This document shows, piece after piece, positions 29,671 to 42,924 of a stretch of 64,000 nt of DNA. The stretch comes from Ligustrum vulgare (Eukaryota; Streptophyta; Magnoliopsida; Lamiales; Oleaceae): positions 41,462,497 to 41,526,496 of the forward strand of contig OY743176.1 of the NCBI GenBank assembly GCA_963555705.1. Reading direction: 5' to 3'. Within the stretch, counting starts at the first letter, position 1. The number at the start of each line of letters is the position of its first letter. The position numbers and the translations under genes are program-made. A model generated the notes under the pieces. The model was not told the origin of the DNA. It worked only from the letters and a program-made list of their open reading frames with translations, and did no database searches.

Positions 29671-31002
29671 TACATGTGTCCCTACTTTATTTTGAAATTC
29701 AAATTCTCCCTCCGAAACTCTCGCCTTAAAGTACGAAGATTCTAAATTCAGAATCCGACACATGAGACCGAGTACGTATGTAATCTTCAGTCCACGCAGT
29801 GGCACGGCTCCCCCAACCCGTGGGCAAACCTATATAATATTACGATTTGCCCGCCCGCCGGGGTCACCTCCGTACAGCCAGCTGGCCGAATCCTGGCCAT
29901 CCGCTCTTCGGATCAACAGGGTTGATTCAGATCAACCGTCGAACTTGAAATTGCCCGTGCTTCTAACTTGTAGCCTCACGATTAGGATGGTCCATTCAAT
30001 CGCGAGCGTTTAACTCTGTCGTACACTTGTATAAACGTGACGATATTTTCTCACCGTCTTGTTGGCTGTGATGAACGTTTTACGGACTGTGATTCTTTCG
30101 ATATTTATAACATTTTTGATCTTCCTGCAGATATACTTTGAAATTCATTTTGGGAAGTTCTTTCCCGATTAAGATGATGCCATTTTTATTTTATATTGAG
30201 TTGTATTCTGTGTCGAGTGTATTCGAAGTTGAACGATTAATTTATAGCTCGTATTTTGTTCGGACATTTGATTTGCCAATCTCTTCGTGTCAAATCAGAA
30301 ACAGATGTAATGAGAACTTTAGATTCGAATTTGAAAATCGTTCAATCAATTTATCGCGTTCAAATCGTAAATAATTGTTATAAAGAACATCGTAGAAACA
30401 TATACTGTTCAGATCACTCATCCAGAAGATGCAGAATTTCATAGTCATGTTATGTGCACTTGTCCATATTCTCTTCACGTCTGTATTGAATGATTTAGTG
30501 GCCTCTGTTCCGAGCCGTCCATGTGTACGTTGATCTGTGTATGTAGTCGGAGTATTCTGAGTAGTAATCCGAGTCGATCAGGCTGGATACGAATTTTGAC
30601 AAATTCGTATCTATCTTCAACCTCTCGAGGTTCTCGATTATCTGTGCAGCTGGAGTTCTAAGATTGTTTATAATTCCCAAATTTATTCTGTCCTTGTAAA
30701 ATAAGAAGTCGTTGTATTCTGGACACCAGAACGGTCTGAAAACCCACGACATCATTTTCGTTTGCCTGAACAAATGATGCATATCTTCAATATGCTCAGA
30801 ATAATATTTTTTTTTATCTGTTGTTTCAAATCTTCCGGTAAATTGGAGAACAACTGTCCAAACTCGTGATTTTGGTCCAATGCGAATCGAGGCGAGTATT
30901 GAAAGGAATTCATGTTTCGCATGCCGAATTGTTAACGGAGTCTCTCAAACTTACTAGTCAATTTGTGTATTGGTGTATTACTTATAGGTGTTGACCACAA
31001 AG
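29671..31002 (+). repeat. Unit M17 (mosaic)
   Basis: The first ~95 bp read like type A unit M2 (ACTTTATTTTG, CTCTCGCCTTAAAG, CATGAGACC). The rest, including the GATTT stem mutation and the T-run frameshift, matches M8. This points to exchange or conversion between distant units. Confidence 0.92.
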
Positions 31003-32276
31003 TACATGTGTCCCTACTTTAATTTGAAATTCAAATTCTCCCTCCGAAACTCCCGCCCTAAAGTACGAAGATTCTAAATTCAAAATCCGACACATGGGAC
31101 CGAGTACGTATGTAATCTTCAGTCCACGCAGTGGCACGGCTCCCCCAACCCGTGGGCAAACCTATATAATATTACGGTTTGCCCGCCCGCCGGGGTCACC
31201 TCCGTACAGCCAGCTGGCCGAATCTTGGCCATCCGCTCTTCGGATCAAGAGGGTTGATTCAGATCAACCGTCGAACTTGAAATTGCCCGTGCTTCTAACT
31301 TGGATAAACGTGACGATCTTTTCTCACCGTCTTGTTGGCTTTGATGAACGTTTTACGGACTGTGATTCTTTCGATATTTATAACATTTTTGATCGTCCTG
31401 CAGATATACTTTGAAATTCATTTTGGGAAGTTCTTTCCCGATGAAGATGATGCCATTTGTACTTTATATTGATGTGTATTCTGTGTCGAGTGTATTCGAA
31501 GTTGAACGATTAATTTATAGCTCGTATTTTGTTCGGACATTTGATTTGCGAATCTCTTCTTGTCAAATCAGAAACAGATGTAATGAGAACTTTAGATTCG
31601 AATTTGAAAATCGTTCAATCAATTTATCGCGTTCAAATCGTAAATAATTGTTATAAAGAACATCGTAGAAACATATACTGTTCAGATCACTCATCCAGAA
31701 GATGCAGAATTTCATAGTCATGTTATGTGCACTTGTCCATATTCTCTTCGCGTCTGTATTGAATGATTTCGTAGCCTCTGTTCCGAGCCGTCCATGTGTA
31801 CGTTGATCTGTGTATGCAGTCGGAGTATTCTGAGTAGTAATCCGAGTCGATCACGCTGGATATGAATTTTGACAAATTCATATCTATCTTCAACCTCTCG
31901 AGGTTCTCGACTATCTGTGCAGCTGGAGTTCTAAGATAGTTTATAATTCCCAAATTTATTCCGTCCTTGTAAAACAAGAAGTCGTTGTATTCTGGACACC
32001 AGAACGGTCTGAAAACCCACGACATCATTTTCGTTTGCCTGAACAAATGATGCATATCTTTAATATGTTGAGAATAATATATTTTTTTTATCTGTTGTTT
32101 CAAATCTTCCGGTAAATTGGAGAAAAACTGTCCAAACTCGTGATTTTGGTCCAATGCGAATTGAGGCGAGTATTGAGAGGAATTCATGTTTCGCATGCCG
32201 AATTCGTAACGGAGTCTTTCAAACTTACTAGTCAATATTTTTATTGGTGTATTACTTATAGGTGTTGACCACAAAG
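31003..32276 (+). repeat. Unit M18, 1,274 bp, same deletion as M9
   Basis: It shares the exact 58-bp deletion junction of M9 (ACTTGGATAAACG near 31302). The order M8-like (M17) then M9-like (M18) repeats the order M8-M9, so a multi-unit block was copied. The F-box-like ORF is open. Confidence 0.95.
31723..32196 (-). CDS. F-box-like protein (unit M18)
   Basis: 157 codons, close to M15 with a Thr-to-Met change in KIDTNL. It is open despite the 58-bp deletion elsewhere in this unit. Confidence 0.47.
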   Translation of the reverse strand: MRNMNSSQYSPQFALDQNHEFGQFFSNLPEDLKQQIKKIYYSQHIKDMHHLFRQTKMMSWVFRPFWCPEYNDFLFYKDGINLGIINYLRTPAAQIVENLERLKIDMNLSKFISSVIDSDYYSEYSDCIHRSTYTWTARNRGYEIIQYRREENMDKCT

Positions 32277-33055
32277 TACATGTGTCCCTACTTTAATTTG
32301 AAATTCAAATTCTCCCTCCGAAACTCCCGCCCTTAAGTACGAAGATTCTAAATTCAAAATCCGACACATGGGACCGAGTACGTATGGAATCTTCAGTCCA
32401 CGCAGTGGCACGGCTCCCACAACCCGCGGGCAAACCTATATAATATTACGGTTTGCCCGCCCGCCGGGGTCACCTCCGTACAGCCAGCTGGCCGAATCCT
32501 GGCCATCCGCTCTTCGGATCAACAGGGTTGATTCAGATCAACCGTCGAACTTGAAATTGCCCGTGCTTCTAACTTGTACCCTCACGATTAGGATGGTCCG
32601 TTCAATCACGAGCGTTTAACTCCGTCGTACACTTGTATAAACGTGACGATCTTTTCTCACCGTCTTGTTGGCTATGATGAACGTTTTACGGACGGTGATT
32701 CTTTCGATATTTATAACATTTTTGATCTTCCTGCAGATATACTTTGAAATTCATTTTGGGAAGTTCTTTCCCGATGAAGATGATGCCATTCTTATTTTAT
32801 ATTGAGTTGTATTCTGTGTCGAGTGTATTCGAAGTTGAACGATTAATTTATAGCTCGTATTTTGTTCGGACATTTGATTTGCGAATCTCTTCGTGTCAAA
32901 TCAGAAACAGATGTAATGAGAACTTTCGATTCGAATTTGAAAATCGTTCAATCAATTTATCGCGCTCAAATCGTAAATAATTGATATAAAGAACATCGTA
33001 GAAACATATACTGTTCAGATCACTCATCCAGAAGATGCAGAATTTCATAGTCATG

Positions 33056-33559
33056 TTATGTGCACTTGTCCATATTCTCTTCGCGTCTGTATTGAATGAT
33101 TTCGTAGCCTCTGTTCTGAGCCGTCCATGTGTACGTTGATCTGTGTATGCAGTCGGAGTATTCTGAGTAGTAATCCGAGTCGATCAGGCTGGATATGAAT
33201 TTTGACAAATTCGTATCTATCTTCAACCTCTCGAGGTTCTCGATTATCTGTGCAGCTGGAATTCTAAGATAGTTTATAATTCCCAAATTTATTCCGTCCT
33301 TGTAAAATAAGAAGTCGTTGTATTCTGGACACCAGAACGGTCTGAAAACCCACGACATCATTTTCGTTTGCCTGAACAAATGATGCATATCTTTAATATG
33401 TTGAGAATAATATATTTTTTTTATCTGTTGTTTCAAATCTTTCGGTAAATTGGAGAACAACTGTCCAAACTCGTGATTTTGGTCCAATGCGAATCGAGGC
33501 GAGTATTGAGAGGAATTCATATTTCGCATGCCGAATTCGTAACGGAGTCTATCAAACAT
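33056..33559 (-). CDS. F-box-like protein (unit M19)
   Basis: 167 codons from the earlier AUG. LPEDL is changed to LPKDL; FWCPE is kept. Confidence 0.47.
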   Translation of the reverse strand: MFDRLRYEFGMRNMNSSQYSPRFALDQNHEFGQLFSNLPKDLKQQIKKIYYSQHIKDMHHLFRQTKMMSWVFRPFWCPEYNDFLFYKDGINLGIINYLRIPAAQIIENLERLKIDTNLSKFISSLIDSDYYSEYSDCIHRSTYTWTAQNRGYEIIQYRREENMDKCT

Positions 33560-34388
33560 ACTAGTCAATTTGTGTATTGGTGTATTACTTATAGGTGTTG
33601 ACCACAAAGTACATGTGTCCCTACTTTAATTTGAAATTCAAATTCTCCCTCCGAAACTCCCGCCCTAAAGTACGAAGATTCTAAATTCAAAATCCGACAC
33701 ATGGGACCTAGTACGTATGGAATCTTCAGTCCACGTAGTGGCACGGCTCCCCCAACCCGCGGGCAAACCTATATAATATTACGGTTTGCCCGCCTGCCGG
33801 GGTCACCTCCGTACAGCCAGCTGGCCGAATCCTGGCCATCCGCTCTTCGGAACAACAGGGTTGATTCAGATCAACCGTCGAACTTGAAATTGCCCGTGCT
33901 TCTAACTTGTAGCCTCACGAGTAGGATGGTCCGTTCAATCGCGAGCGTTTAACTCTGTCGTACACTTGTATAAACGTGACGATCCTTTCTCACCGTCTTG
34001 TTGGCTGTGATGAACGTTTTACGGACTGTGATTCTTTCGATATTTATAACATTTTTGATCGTCCTGCAGATATACTTTGAAATTCATTTTGGGAAGTTCT
34101 TTCCCGATGAAGATGATGCCATTTGTATTTTATATTGATGTGTATTCTGTGTCGAGTGTATTCGAAGTTGAACGATTAATTTATAGCTCGTATTTTGTTC
34201 GGACATTTGATTTGCGAATCTCTTCATGTCAAATCAGAAACAGATGTAATGAGAACTTTAGATTCGAATTTGAAAATCGTTCAATCAATTTATCGCGTTC
34301 AAATCGTAAATAATTGTTATAAAGAACATCGTAGAAACATATACTGTTCAGATCACTCATCCAGAAGATGCAGAATTTCATAGTCATG

Positions 34389-34862
34389 TTATGTGCACTT
34401 GTCCATATTCTCTTCGCGTCTGTATTGAATGATTTCGTAGCCTCTGTTCCGAGCCGTCCATGTGTACGTTGATCTGTGTATGCAGTCGGAGTATTCTGAG
34501 TAGTAATCCGAGTCGATCACGCTGGATATGAATTTTGACAAATTCGTATCTATCTTCAACCTCTCGAGGTTCTCGACTATCTGTGCAGCTGGAGTTCTAA
34601 GATAGTTTATAATTCCCAAATTTATTCCGTCCTTGTAAAACAAGAAGTCGTTGTATTCTGGACACCAGAACGGTCTGAAAACCCACGACATCATTTTCGT
34701 TTGCCTGAACAAATGATGCATATCTTTAATATGTTGAGAATAATATATTTTTTTTATCTGTTGTTTCAAATCTTCCGGTAAATTGGAGAAAAACTGTCCA
34801 AACTCGTGATTTTGGTCCAATGCGAATTGAGGCGAGTATTGAGAGGAATTCATGTTTCGCAT
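34389..34862 (-). CDS. F-box-like protein (unit M20)
   Basis: 157 codons, same type as M15. This is the last open copy. From M21 on all copies are split at or next to the A-run. Confidence 0.47.
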   Translation of the reverse strand: MRNMNSSQYSPQFALDQNHEFGQFFSNLPEDLKQQIKKIYYSQHIKDMHHLFRQTKMMSWVFRPFWCPEYNDFLFYKDGINLGIINYLRTPAAQIVENLERLKIDTNLSKFISSVIDSDYYSEYSDCIHRSTYTWTARNRGYEIIQYRREENMDKCT

Positions 34863-34942
34863 GCCGAATTCGTAACGGAGTCTTTCAAACTTACTAGTCA
34901 ATATTTTTATTGGTGTATTACTTATAGGTGTTGACCACAAAG

Positions 34943-36274
34943 TACATGTGTCCCTACTTTAATTTGAAATTCAAATTCTCCCTCCGAAACTCCCGCCCTT
35001 AAGTACGAAGATTCTAAATTCAAAATCCGACACATGGGACCGAGTACGTATGGAATCTTCAGTCCACGCAGTGGCACGGCTCCCACAACCCGCGGGAAAA
35101 CCTATATAACATTACGGTTTGCCCGCCCGCCGGGGTCAACTCCGTACAGCCAGCTGGCCGAATCCTGGCCATCCGCTCTTCGGATCAACTGGGTTGATTC
35201 AGATCAACCGTCGAACTTGAAATTTCCCGTGCTTCTAACTTGTAGCCTCACGATTAGGATGGTTCGTTCAATCGCGAGCGTTTAACTCTGTCGTACACTT
35301 GTATAAACGTGACTATCTTTTCTCACCGTCTTGTTGGCTGTGATGAACGTTTTACGGACTTTGATTCTTTCGATATTTATAACATTTTTGATAGTCCTGC
35401 AGATATACTTTGAAATTCATTTTGGGAAGTTCTTTCCCGATGAAGATGATGCCATTTGTATTTTATATTGATGTGTATTCTGTGTCGAGTGTATTCGAAG
35501 TTGAACGATTAATTTATAGCTCGTATTTTGTTCGGACATTTGGTTTGTGAATCTCTTCATGTCAAATCAGAAACAGATGTAATGAGAACTTTAGATTCGA
35601 ATTTGAAAATTGTTCAATCAATTTATCGCGTTCAAATCGTAAATAATTGTTATAAAGAACATAATAGAAACATATACTGTTCAGATCACTCATCTAGAAG
35701 ATGCAGAATTTCATAGTCATGTTATGTGCACTTGTCCATATTCTCTTCGCGTCTGTATTGAATGATTTTGTAGCCTCTGTTCTGAGCCGTCCATGTGTAC
35801 GTTGATCTGTATATGCAGTCGGAGTATTCTGAGTAGTAATCCGAGTCGATCAGGCTGGATATGAATTTTGACAAATTCGTATCTATCTTCAACCTCTCGA
35901 GGTTCTCGATTATCTGTGCAGCTGGGGTTCTGAGATAATTTATAATTCCCAAATTTATTCGGTCCTTGTAAAATAAGAAGTCGTTGTATTCTGGACACCA
36001 GAACGGTCTGAAAACCCACGACATCATTTTCGTTTGCCTGAACAAATGATGCATATCTTCAATATGTTGAGAGTAATATTTTTTTTTATCTGTTGTTTCA
36101 AATCTTCCGGTAAATTGGAGAAAAACTGTCCAAACTCGTGATTTTGGTCCAATGCGAATCGAGGCGAGTATTGAGAGGAATTCATGTTTCGCATGCCGAA
36201 TTCGTAACGGAGTCTCTCAAACTTACTAGTCAATATTTGTATTGGTGTATTACTTATAGGTGTTGACCACAAAG
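34943..36274 (+). repeat. Unit M21, nonanucleotide mutated
   Basis: The loop reads TAACATTAC at 35107-35115, one change from the conserved nonanucleotide. From this unit on the left stem carries GGGAAAACC rather than GGGCAAACC, leaving one A-G mismatch in the hairpin. The F-box-like ORF is split. Confidence 0.94.
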
Positions 36275-38932
36275 TACATGTGTCCCTACTTTAATTTGAA
36301 ATTCAAATTCTCCCTCCGAAACTCCCGCCCTAAAGTACGAAGATTCTAAATTCAAAATCCGACACATGGGACCGAGTACGTATGGAATCTTCAGTCCACA
36401 CAGTGGCACGGCTCCCACAACCTGCGGGAAAACCTATATAATATGAAGGTTTCCCCGCCCGCCGAGGTCAACTCCGTACAGCCAGCTGGCCGAATCATGG
36501 CCATCCGCTCTTCGGATCAACAAGGTTGATTCAGATCAACCGTCGAACTTGAAATTGCCCGTGCTTCTAACTTGTAGCCTCACGATTAGGATGGTCCGTT
36601 CAATCGCGAGCGTTTAACTCTGTCGTACACTTGTATAAACGTGACGATCTTTTCTCACCGTCTTGTTGGCTGTGATGAACATTTTACGGACTATGATTCT
36701 TTCGATATTTATAACATTTTTGATCGTCCTGCAGATATACTTTGAAATTCATTTTGGGAAGTTCTTTCCCGATGAAGATGATGCCATTTGTATTTTATAT
36801 TGATGTGTATTCTGTGTCGAGTGTATTCGAAGTTGAACGATTAATTTATAGCTCGTATTTGGTTCGGACATTTGATTTGCGAATCTCTTCATGTCAAATT
36901 AGAAACAGATGTAATGAGAACTTTAGATTCGAATTTGAAAATCGTTCAATCAGTTTATCGCGTTCAAATCGTAAATAATTGATATAAAGAACATCGTAGA
37001 AACATATAATTCTCAGATCACTCATTTAGAAGATGCAGAATTTCATAGTCATGTTATGTGCACTTGTCCATATTCTCTTCGCGTCTGTATTGAATGATTT
37101 CGTAGCCTCTGTTCCGAGCCGTCCATGTGTACGTTGATTTGTGTATGCAGTCGGAGTATTCTGAGTAGTAATCCGAGTCGATCAGGCTGGATATGAATTT
37201 TGACAAATTCGTATCTATCTTCAACCTCTCGAGGTTCTCGATTATCTGTGCAGCTGGAGTTCTGAGATAATTTATAATTCCCAAATTTATTCCGTCCTTG
37301 TAAAATAAGAAGTCGTTGTATTCTGGACACCAGAACGGTCTGAAAACCCACGACATCATTTTCATTTGCCTGAATAATGATGCATATCTTCAATATGTTG
37401 AGAATAATATTTTTATTTTATCCGTTGTTTCAAATCTTCCGGTAAATTGGAGAACTGTCCAAACTCGTGATTTTGGTCCAATGCGAATCGAGGCGAGTAT
37501 TGAGAGGAATTCATGTTTCGCATGCCGAATTCGTAACGGAGTCTCTCAAACTTACTAGTCAATATTTGTATTGGTGTATTACTTATAGGTGTTGACCACA
37601 AAGTACATGTGTCCCTACTTTAATTTGAAATTCAAATTCTCCCTCCGAAACTCCCGCCCTAAAGTACGAAGATTCTAAATTCAAAATCCGACACATGGGA
37701 CCGAGTACGTATGGAATCTTCAGTCCACACAGTGGCACGGCTCCCACAACCCGCGGGAAAACCTATATAATATGAAGGTTTGCCCGCCCGCCGAGGTCAA
37801 CTCCGTACAGCCAGCTGGCCGAATCATGGCCATCCGCTCTTCGGATCAACAAGGTTGATTCAGATCAACCGTCGAACTTGAAATTGCCCGTGCTTCTAAC
37901 TTGTAGCCTCACGATTAGGATGGTCCGTTCAATCGCGAGCGTTTAACTCTGTCGTACACTTGTATAAACGTGACGATCTTTTCTCACCGTCTTGTTGGCT
38001 GTGATGAACATTTTACGGACTATGATTCTTTCGATATTTATAACATTTTTGATCGTCCTGCAGATATACTTTGAAATTCATTTTGGGAAGTTCTTTCCCG
38101 ATGAAGATGATGCCATTTGTATTTTATATTGATGTGTATTCTGTGTCGAGTGTATTCGAAGTTGAACGATTAATTTATAGCTCGTATTTGGTTCGGACAT
38201 TTGATTTGCGAATCTCTTCATGTCAAATTAGAAACAGATGTAATGAGAACTTTAGATTCGAATTTGAAAATCGTTCAATCAGTTTATCGCGTTCAAATCG
38301 TAAATAATTGATATAAAGAACATCGTAGAAACATATAATTCTCAGATCACTCATTTAGAAGATGCAGAATTTCATAGTCATGTTATGTGCACTTGTCCAT
38401 ATTCTCTTCGCGTCTGTATTGAATGATTTCGTAGCCTCTGTTCCGAGCCGTCCATGTGTACGTTGATTTGTGTATGCAGTCGGAGTATTCTGAGTAGTAA
38501 TCCGAGTCGATCAGGCTGGATATGAATTTTGACAAATTCGTATCTATCTTCAACCTCTCGAGGTTCTCGATTATCTGTGCAGCTGGAGTTCTGAGATAAT
38601 TTATAATTCCCAAATTTATTCCGTCCTTGTAAAATAAGAAGTCGTTGTATTCTGGACACCAGAACGGTCTGAAAACCCACGACATCATTTTCATTTGCCT
38701 GAATAATGATGCATATCTTCAATATGTTGAGAATAATATTTTTATTTTATCCGTTGTTTCAAATCTTCCGGTAAATTGGAGAACTGTCCAAACTCGTGAT
38801 TTTGGTCCAATGCGAATCGAGGCGAGTATTGAGAGGAATTCATTTTTCGCATGCCGAATTCGTAACGGAGTCTCTCAAACTTACTAGTCAATATTTGTAT
38901 TGGTGTATTACTTATAGGTGTTGACCACAAAG
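36275..38932 (+). repeat. Units M22-M23, duplicated pair with mutated loop
   Basis: Units start at 36275 and 37604 (both 1,329 bp) and are nearly identical. Both read TAATATGAA at 36439-36447 and 37768-37776 instead of TAATATTAC, so the loop mutation preceded the duplication. Both lack three bases in GGAGAACTGTCC, and the T-run became TTTATTTTATCCG, which is an in-frame stop on the minus strand. Confidence 0.95.
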
Positions 38933-41900
38933 TACGTGTGTCCCTACTTTAATTTGAAACTCAAATTCTCCCTCCGAAACTCCCGCCCTAAAGTACGAAG
39001 ATTCTAAATTCAAAATCCGACACATGGGACCGAGTACGTATGGAATCTTCTGTCCACGCAGTGGCACGGCTCCCACAACCCGCGGGAAAACCTATATAAT
39101 ATTACGGTTTGCCCGCCCGCCGGGGTCAACTCCGTACAGCCAGCTGGCCGAATCCTGGCCATCCGCTCTTCGGATCAACAGGGTTGATTCAGATCAACCG
39201 TCGAACTTGAAATTGCCCGTGCTTCTAACTTGTAGCCTCACGATTAGGATGGTCCGTTCAATCGCGAGCGTTTAACTCTGTCGTACACTTGTATAAACGT
39301 GACGATCTTTTCTCACCGTCTTGTTGGCTGTGATGAACGTTTTACGGACTATGATTCTTTCGATATTTATAACATTTTTGATCGTCCTGCAGATATACTT
39401 TGAAATTCATTTTGGGAAGTTCTTTCCCGATGAAGATGATGCCATTTGTATTTTATATTGATGTGTATTCTGTGTCGAGTGTATTCGAAGTTGAACGATT
39501 AATTTATAGCTCGTATTTTGTTCGGACATTTGATTTACGAATCTCTTCATGTCAAATCAGAAACAGATGTAATGAGAACTTTAGATTCGAATTTGAAAAT
39601 CGTTCAATCAATTTATCGCGTTCAAATCGTAAATAATTGTTATAAAGAACATCGTAGAAACATATACTGTTCAGATCACTCATCCAGAAGATGCAGAATT
39701 TCATAGTCATGTTATGTGCACTTGTCCATATTCTCTTCGCGTCTGTATTGAATGATTTCGTAGCCTCTGTTCCGAGCCGTCCATGTGTACGTTGATCTGT
39801 GTATGCAGTCGGAGTATTCTGAGTAGTAATCCGAGTCGATCAGGCTGGATATGAATTTTGACAAATTCGTATCTATCTTCAACCTCTCGAGGTTCTCGAT
39901 TATCTGTGCAGGTGGAGTTCTGAGATAATTTATAATTCCCAAATTTATTCCGTCCTTGTAAAATAAGAAGTCGTTGTATTCTGGACAGCAGAACGGTCTG
40001 AAAACCCACGACATCATTTTCGTTTGCCTGAACAAATGATGCATATCTTCAATATGTTGAGAATAATATTTTTATTTTATCCGTTGTTTCAAATCTTCCG
40101 GTAAATTGGAGAACAACTGTCCAAACTCGTGATTTTGGTCCAATGCGAATCGAGGCGAGTATTGAGAGGAATTCATATTTCGCATGCCGAATTCGTAACG
40201 GAGTCTATCAAACTTACTAGTCAATTTGTGTATTGGTGTATTACTTATAGGTGTTGACCACAAAGTACATGTGTCCCTACTTTAATTTGAAATTCAAATT
40301 CTCCCTCCGAAACTCCCGCCCTAAAGTACGAAGATTCTAAATTCAAAATCCGACACATGGGACCGAGTACGTATGGAATCTTCAGTCCACGCAGTGGCAC
40401 GGCTCCCACAACCCACGGGAAAACCTATATAATATTACGGTTTGCCCGCCCGCCGAGGTCAACTCCGTACAGCCAGCTGGCCGAATCCTGGCCATCCGCT
40501 CTTCGGACCAACAGGGTTGATTCAGATCAACCGTCGAACTTGAAATTGCCCGTGCTTCTAACTTGTAGCCTCACGATTAGGATGGTCCGTTCAATCGCGA
40601 GCGTTTAACTCTGTCGTACACTTGTATAAACGTGACGATCTTTTCTCACCGTCTTGTTGGCTGTGATGAACATTTTACGGACTATGATTCTTTCGATATT
40701 TATAACATTTTTGATCGTCCTGCAGATATACTTTGAAATTCATTTTGGGAAGTTCTTTCCCGATGAAGATGATGCCATTTGTATTTTATATTGATGTGTA
40801 TTCTGTGTCGAGTGTATTCGAAGTTGAACGATTAATTTATAGCTCGTATTTTGTTCGGACATTGGATTTGCGAATCTCTTCATGTCAAATCAGAAACAGA
40901 TGTAATGAGAACTTTAGATTCGAATTTGAAAATCGTTCAATCAGTTTATCGCGTTCAAATCGTAAATAATTGATATAAAGAACATCGTAGAAACATATAC
41001 TTCTCAGATCACTCATTTAGAAGATGCAGAATTTCATAGTCATGTTATGTGCACTTGTCCGTATTCTCTTCGCGTCTGTATTGAATGATTTCGTAGCCTC
41101 TGTTCCGAGCCGTCCATGTGTACGTTGATCTGTGTATGCAGTCGGAGTATTCTGAGTAGTAATCCGAGTCGATCAGGCTGGATATGAATTTTGACAAATT
41201 CGTATCTATCTTCAACCTCTCGAGGTTCTCGATTATCTGTGCAGCTGGAGTTCTGAGATAATTTATAATTCCCAAATTTATTCCGTCCTTGTAAAATAAG
41301 AAGTCGTTGTATTCTGGACACCAGAACGGTCTGAAAACCCACGACATCATTTTCGTTTGCCTGAATAATGATGCATATCTTCAATATGTTGAGAATAATA
41401 TTTTTATTTTATCCGTTGTTTCAAATCTTCCGGTAAATTGGAGAACTGTCCAAACTCGTGATTTTGGTCCAATGCGAATCGAGGCGAGTATTGAGAGGAA
41501 TTCATGTTTCGCATGCCGAATTCGTGACAGAGTCTCTCAAACTTACTAGTCAATATTTGTATTGGTGTATTACTTATAGGTGTTGACCACAAAGTACATG
41601 TGTCCCTACTTTAATTTGAAATTCAAATTCTCCCTCCGAAACTCCCGCCCTAAAGTACGAAGATTCTAAATTCAAAATCCGACACATGGGACCGAGTACG
41701 TATGGAATCTTCTGTCCACGCAGTGGAACGGCTCCCACAACCCGCGGGAAAACCTATATAAAATTACGGTTTGCCCGCCCGCCGGGGTCAACTCCGTACA
41801 GCCAGCTGGCCGAATCCTGGCCATCCGCTCTTCAGATCAACAGGGTTGATTCAGATCAACCGTCGAACTTGAAATTGCCCGTGCTTCTAACTTGTAGCCT

Positions 41901-42924
41901 CACGATTAGGATGGTCCGTTCAATCGCGAGCGTTTAACTCTGTCATACACTTGTATAAACGTGACGATCTTTTCTCACCGTCTTGTTGGCTGTGATGAAC
42001 ATTTTACGGACTATGATTCTTTCGATATTTATAACATTTTTGATCTACCTGCAGATATACTTTGAAATTCATTTTGGGAAGTTCTTTCCCGATGAAGATG
42101 ATGCCATTTGTATTTTATATTGATGTGTATTCTGTGTCGAGTGTATTCGAAGTTGAACGATTAATTTATAGCTCGTATTTTGTTTGGACATTTGATTTGT
42201 GAATCTCTTCATGTCAAATCAGAAACAGATGTAATGAGAACTTTAGATTCGAATTTGAAAATCGTTCAATCAATTTATCGCGTTCAAATCGTAAATAATT
42301 GTTATAAAGAACATCGTAGAAACATATACTGTTCAGATCACTCATCCAGAAGATGCAGAATTTCATAGTCATGTTATGTGCACTTGTCCATATTCTCTTC
42401 GCGTCTGTATTGAATGATTTCGTAGCCTCTGTTCCGAGCCGTCCATGTGTACGTTGATCTGTGTATGCAGTCGGAGTATTCTGAGTAGTAATCCGAGTCG
42501 ATCAGGCTGGATATGAATTTTGACAAATTCGTATCTATCTTCAACCTCTCGAGGTTCTCGATTATCTGTGCAGCTGGAGTTCTGAGATAATTTATAATTC
42601 CCAAATTTATTCCGTCCTTGTAAAATAAGAAGTCGTTGTATTCTGGACAGCAGAACGGTCTGAAAACCCACGACATCATTTTCGTTTGCCTGAACAAATG
42701 ATGCATATCTTCAATATGTTGAGAATAATATTTTTATTTTATCCGTTGTTTCAAATCTTCCGGTAAATTGGAGAACTGTCCAAACTCGTGATTTTGGTCC
42801 AATGCGAATCGAGGCGAGTATTGAGAGGAATTCATGTTTTGCATGCCGAATTCGTAACGGAGTCTCTCAAACTTACTAGTCAATATTTGTATTGGTGTAT
42901 TACTTATAGGTGTTGACCACAAAG
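38933..42924 (+). repeat. Units M24-M26
   Basis: Units start at 38933, 40266 and 41595. M24 and M25 keep TAATATTAC. M26 reads TAAAATTAC at 41759-41767. In all three the complementary-sense ORF is split by the TTTATTTTATCCG stop into upstream (about 63-codon) and downstream (about 110-codon) open segments. Confidence 0.95.

Larger units (their letters stand above)
32277..34942 (+). repeat. Units M19-M20
   Basis: Units start at 32277 and 33610, 1,333 bp each. Both have an intact hairpin and an open complementary-sense ORF. The right end of M19 has the AUG-creating variant seen in M10-M13; M20 ends like M15. Confidence 0.95.

Noticed and set aside
35717..36019. 100-114-codon minus-strand frame overlapping the F-box-like ORF
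   Set aside because: Out-of-frame shadow over the best-preserved part of the real frame; absent or short in most older units. Kept only as a weak remark in the findings.
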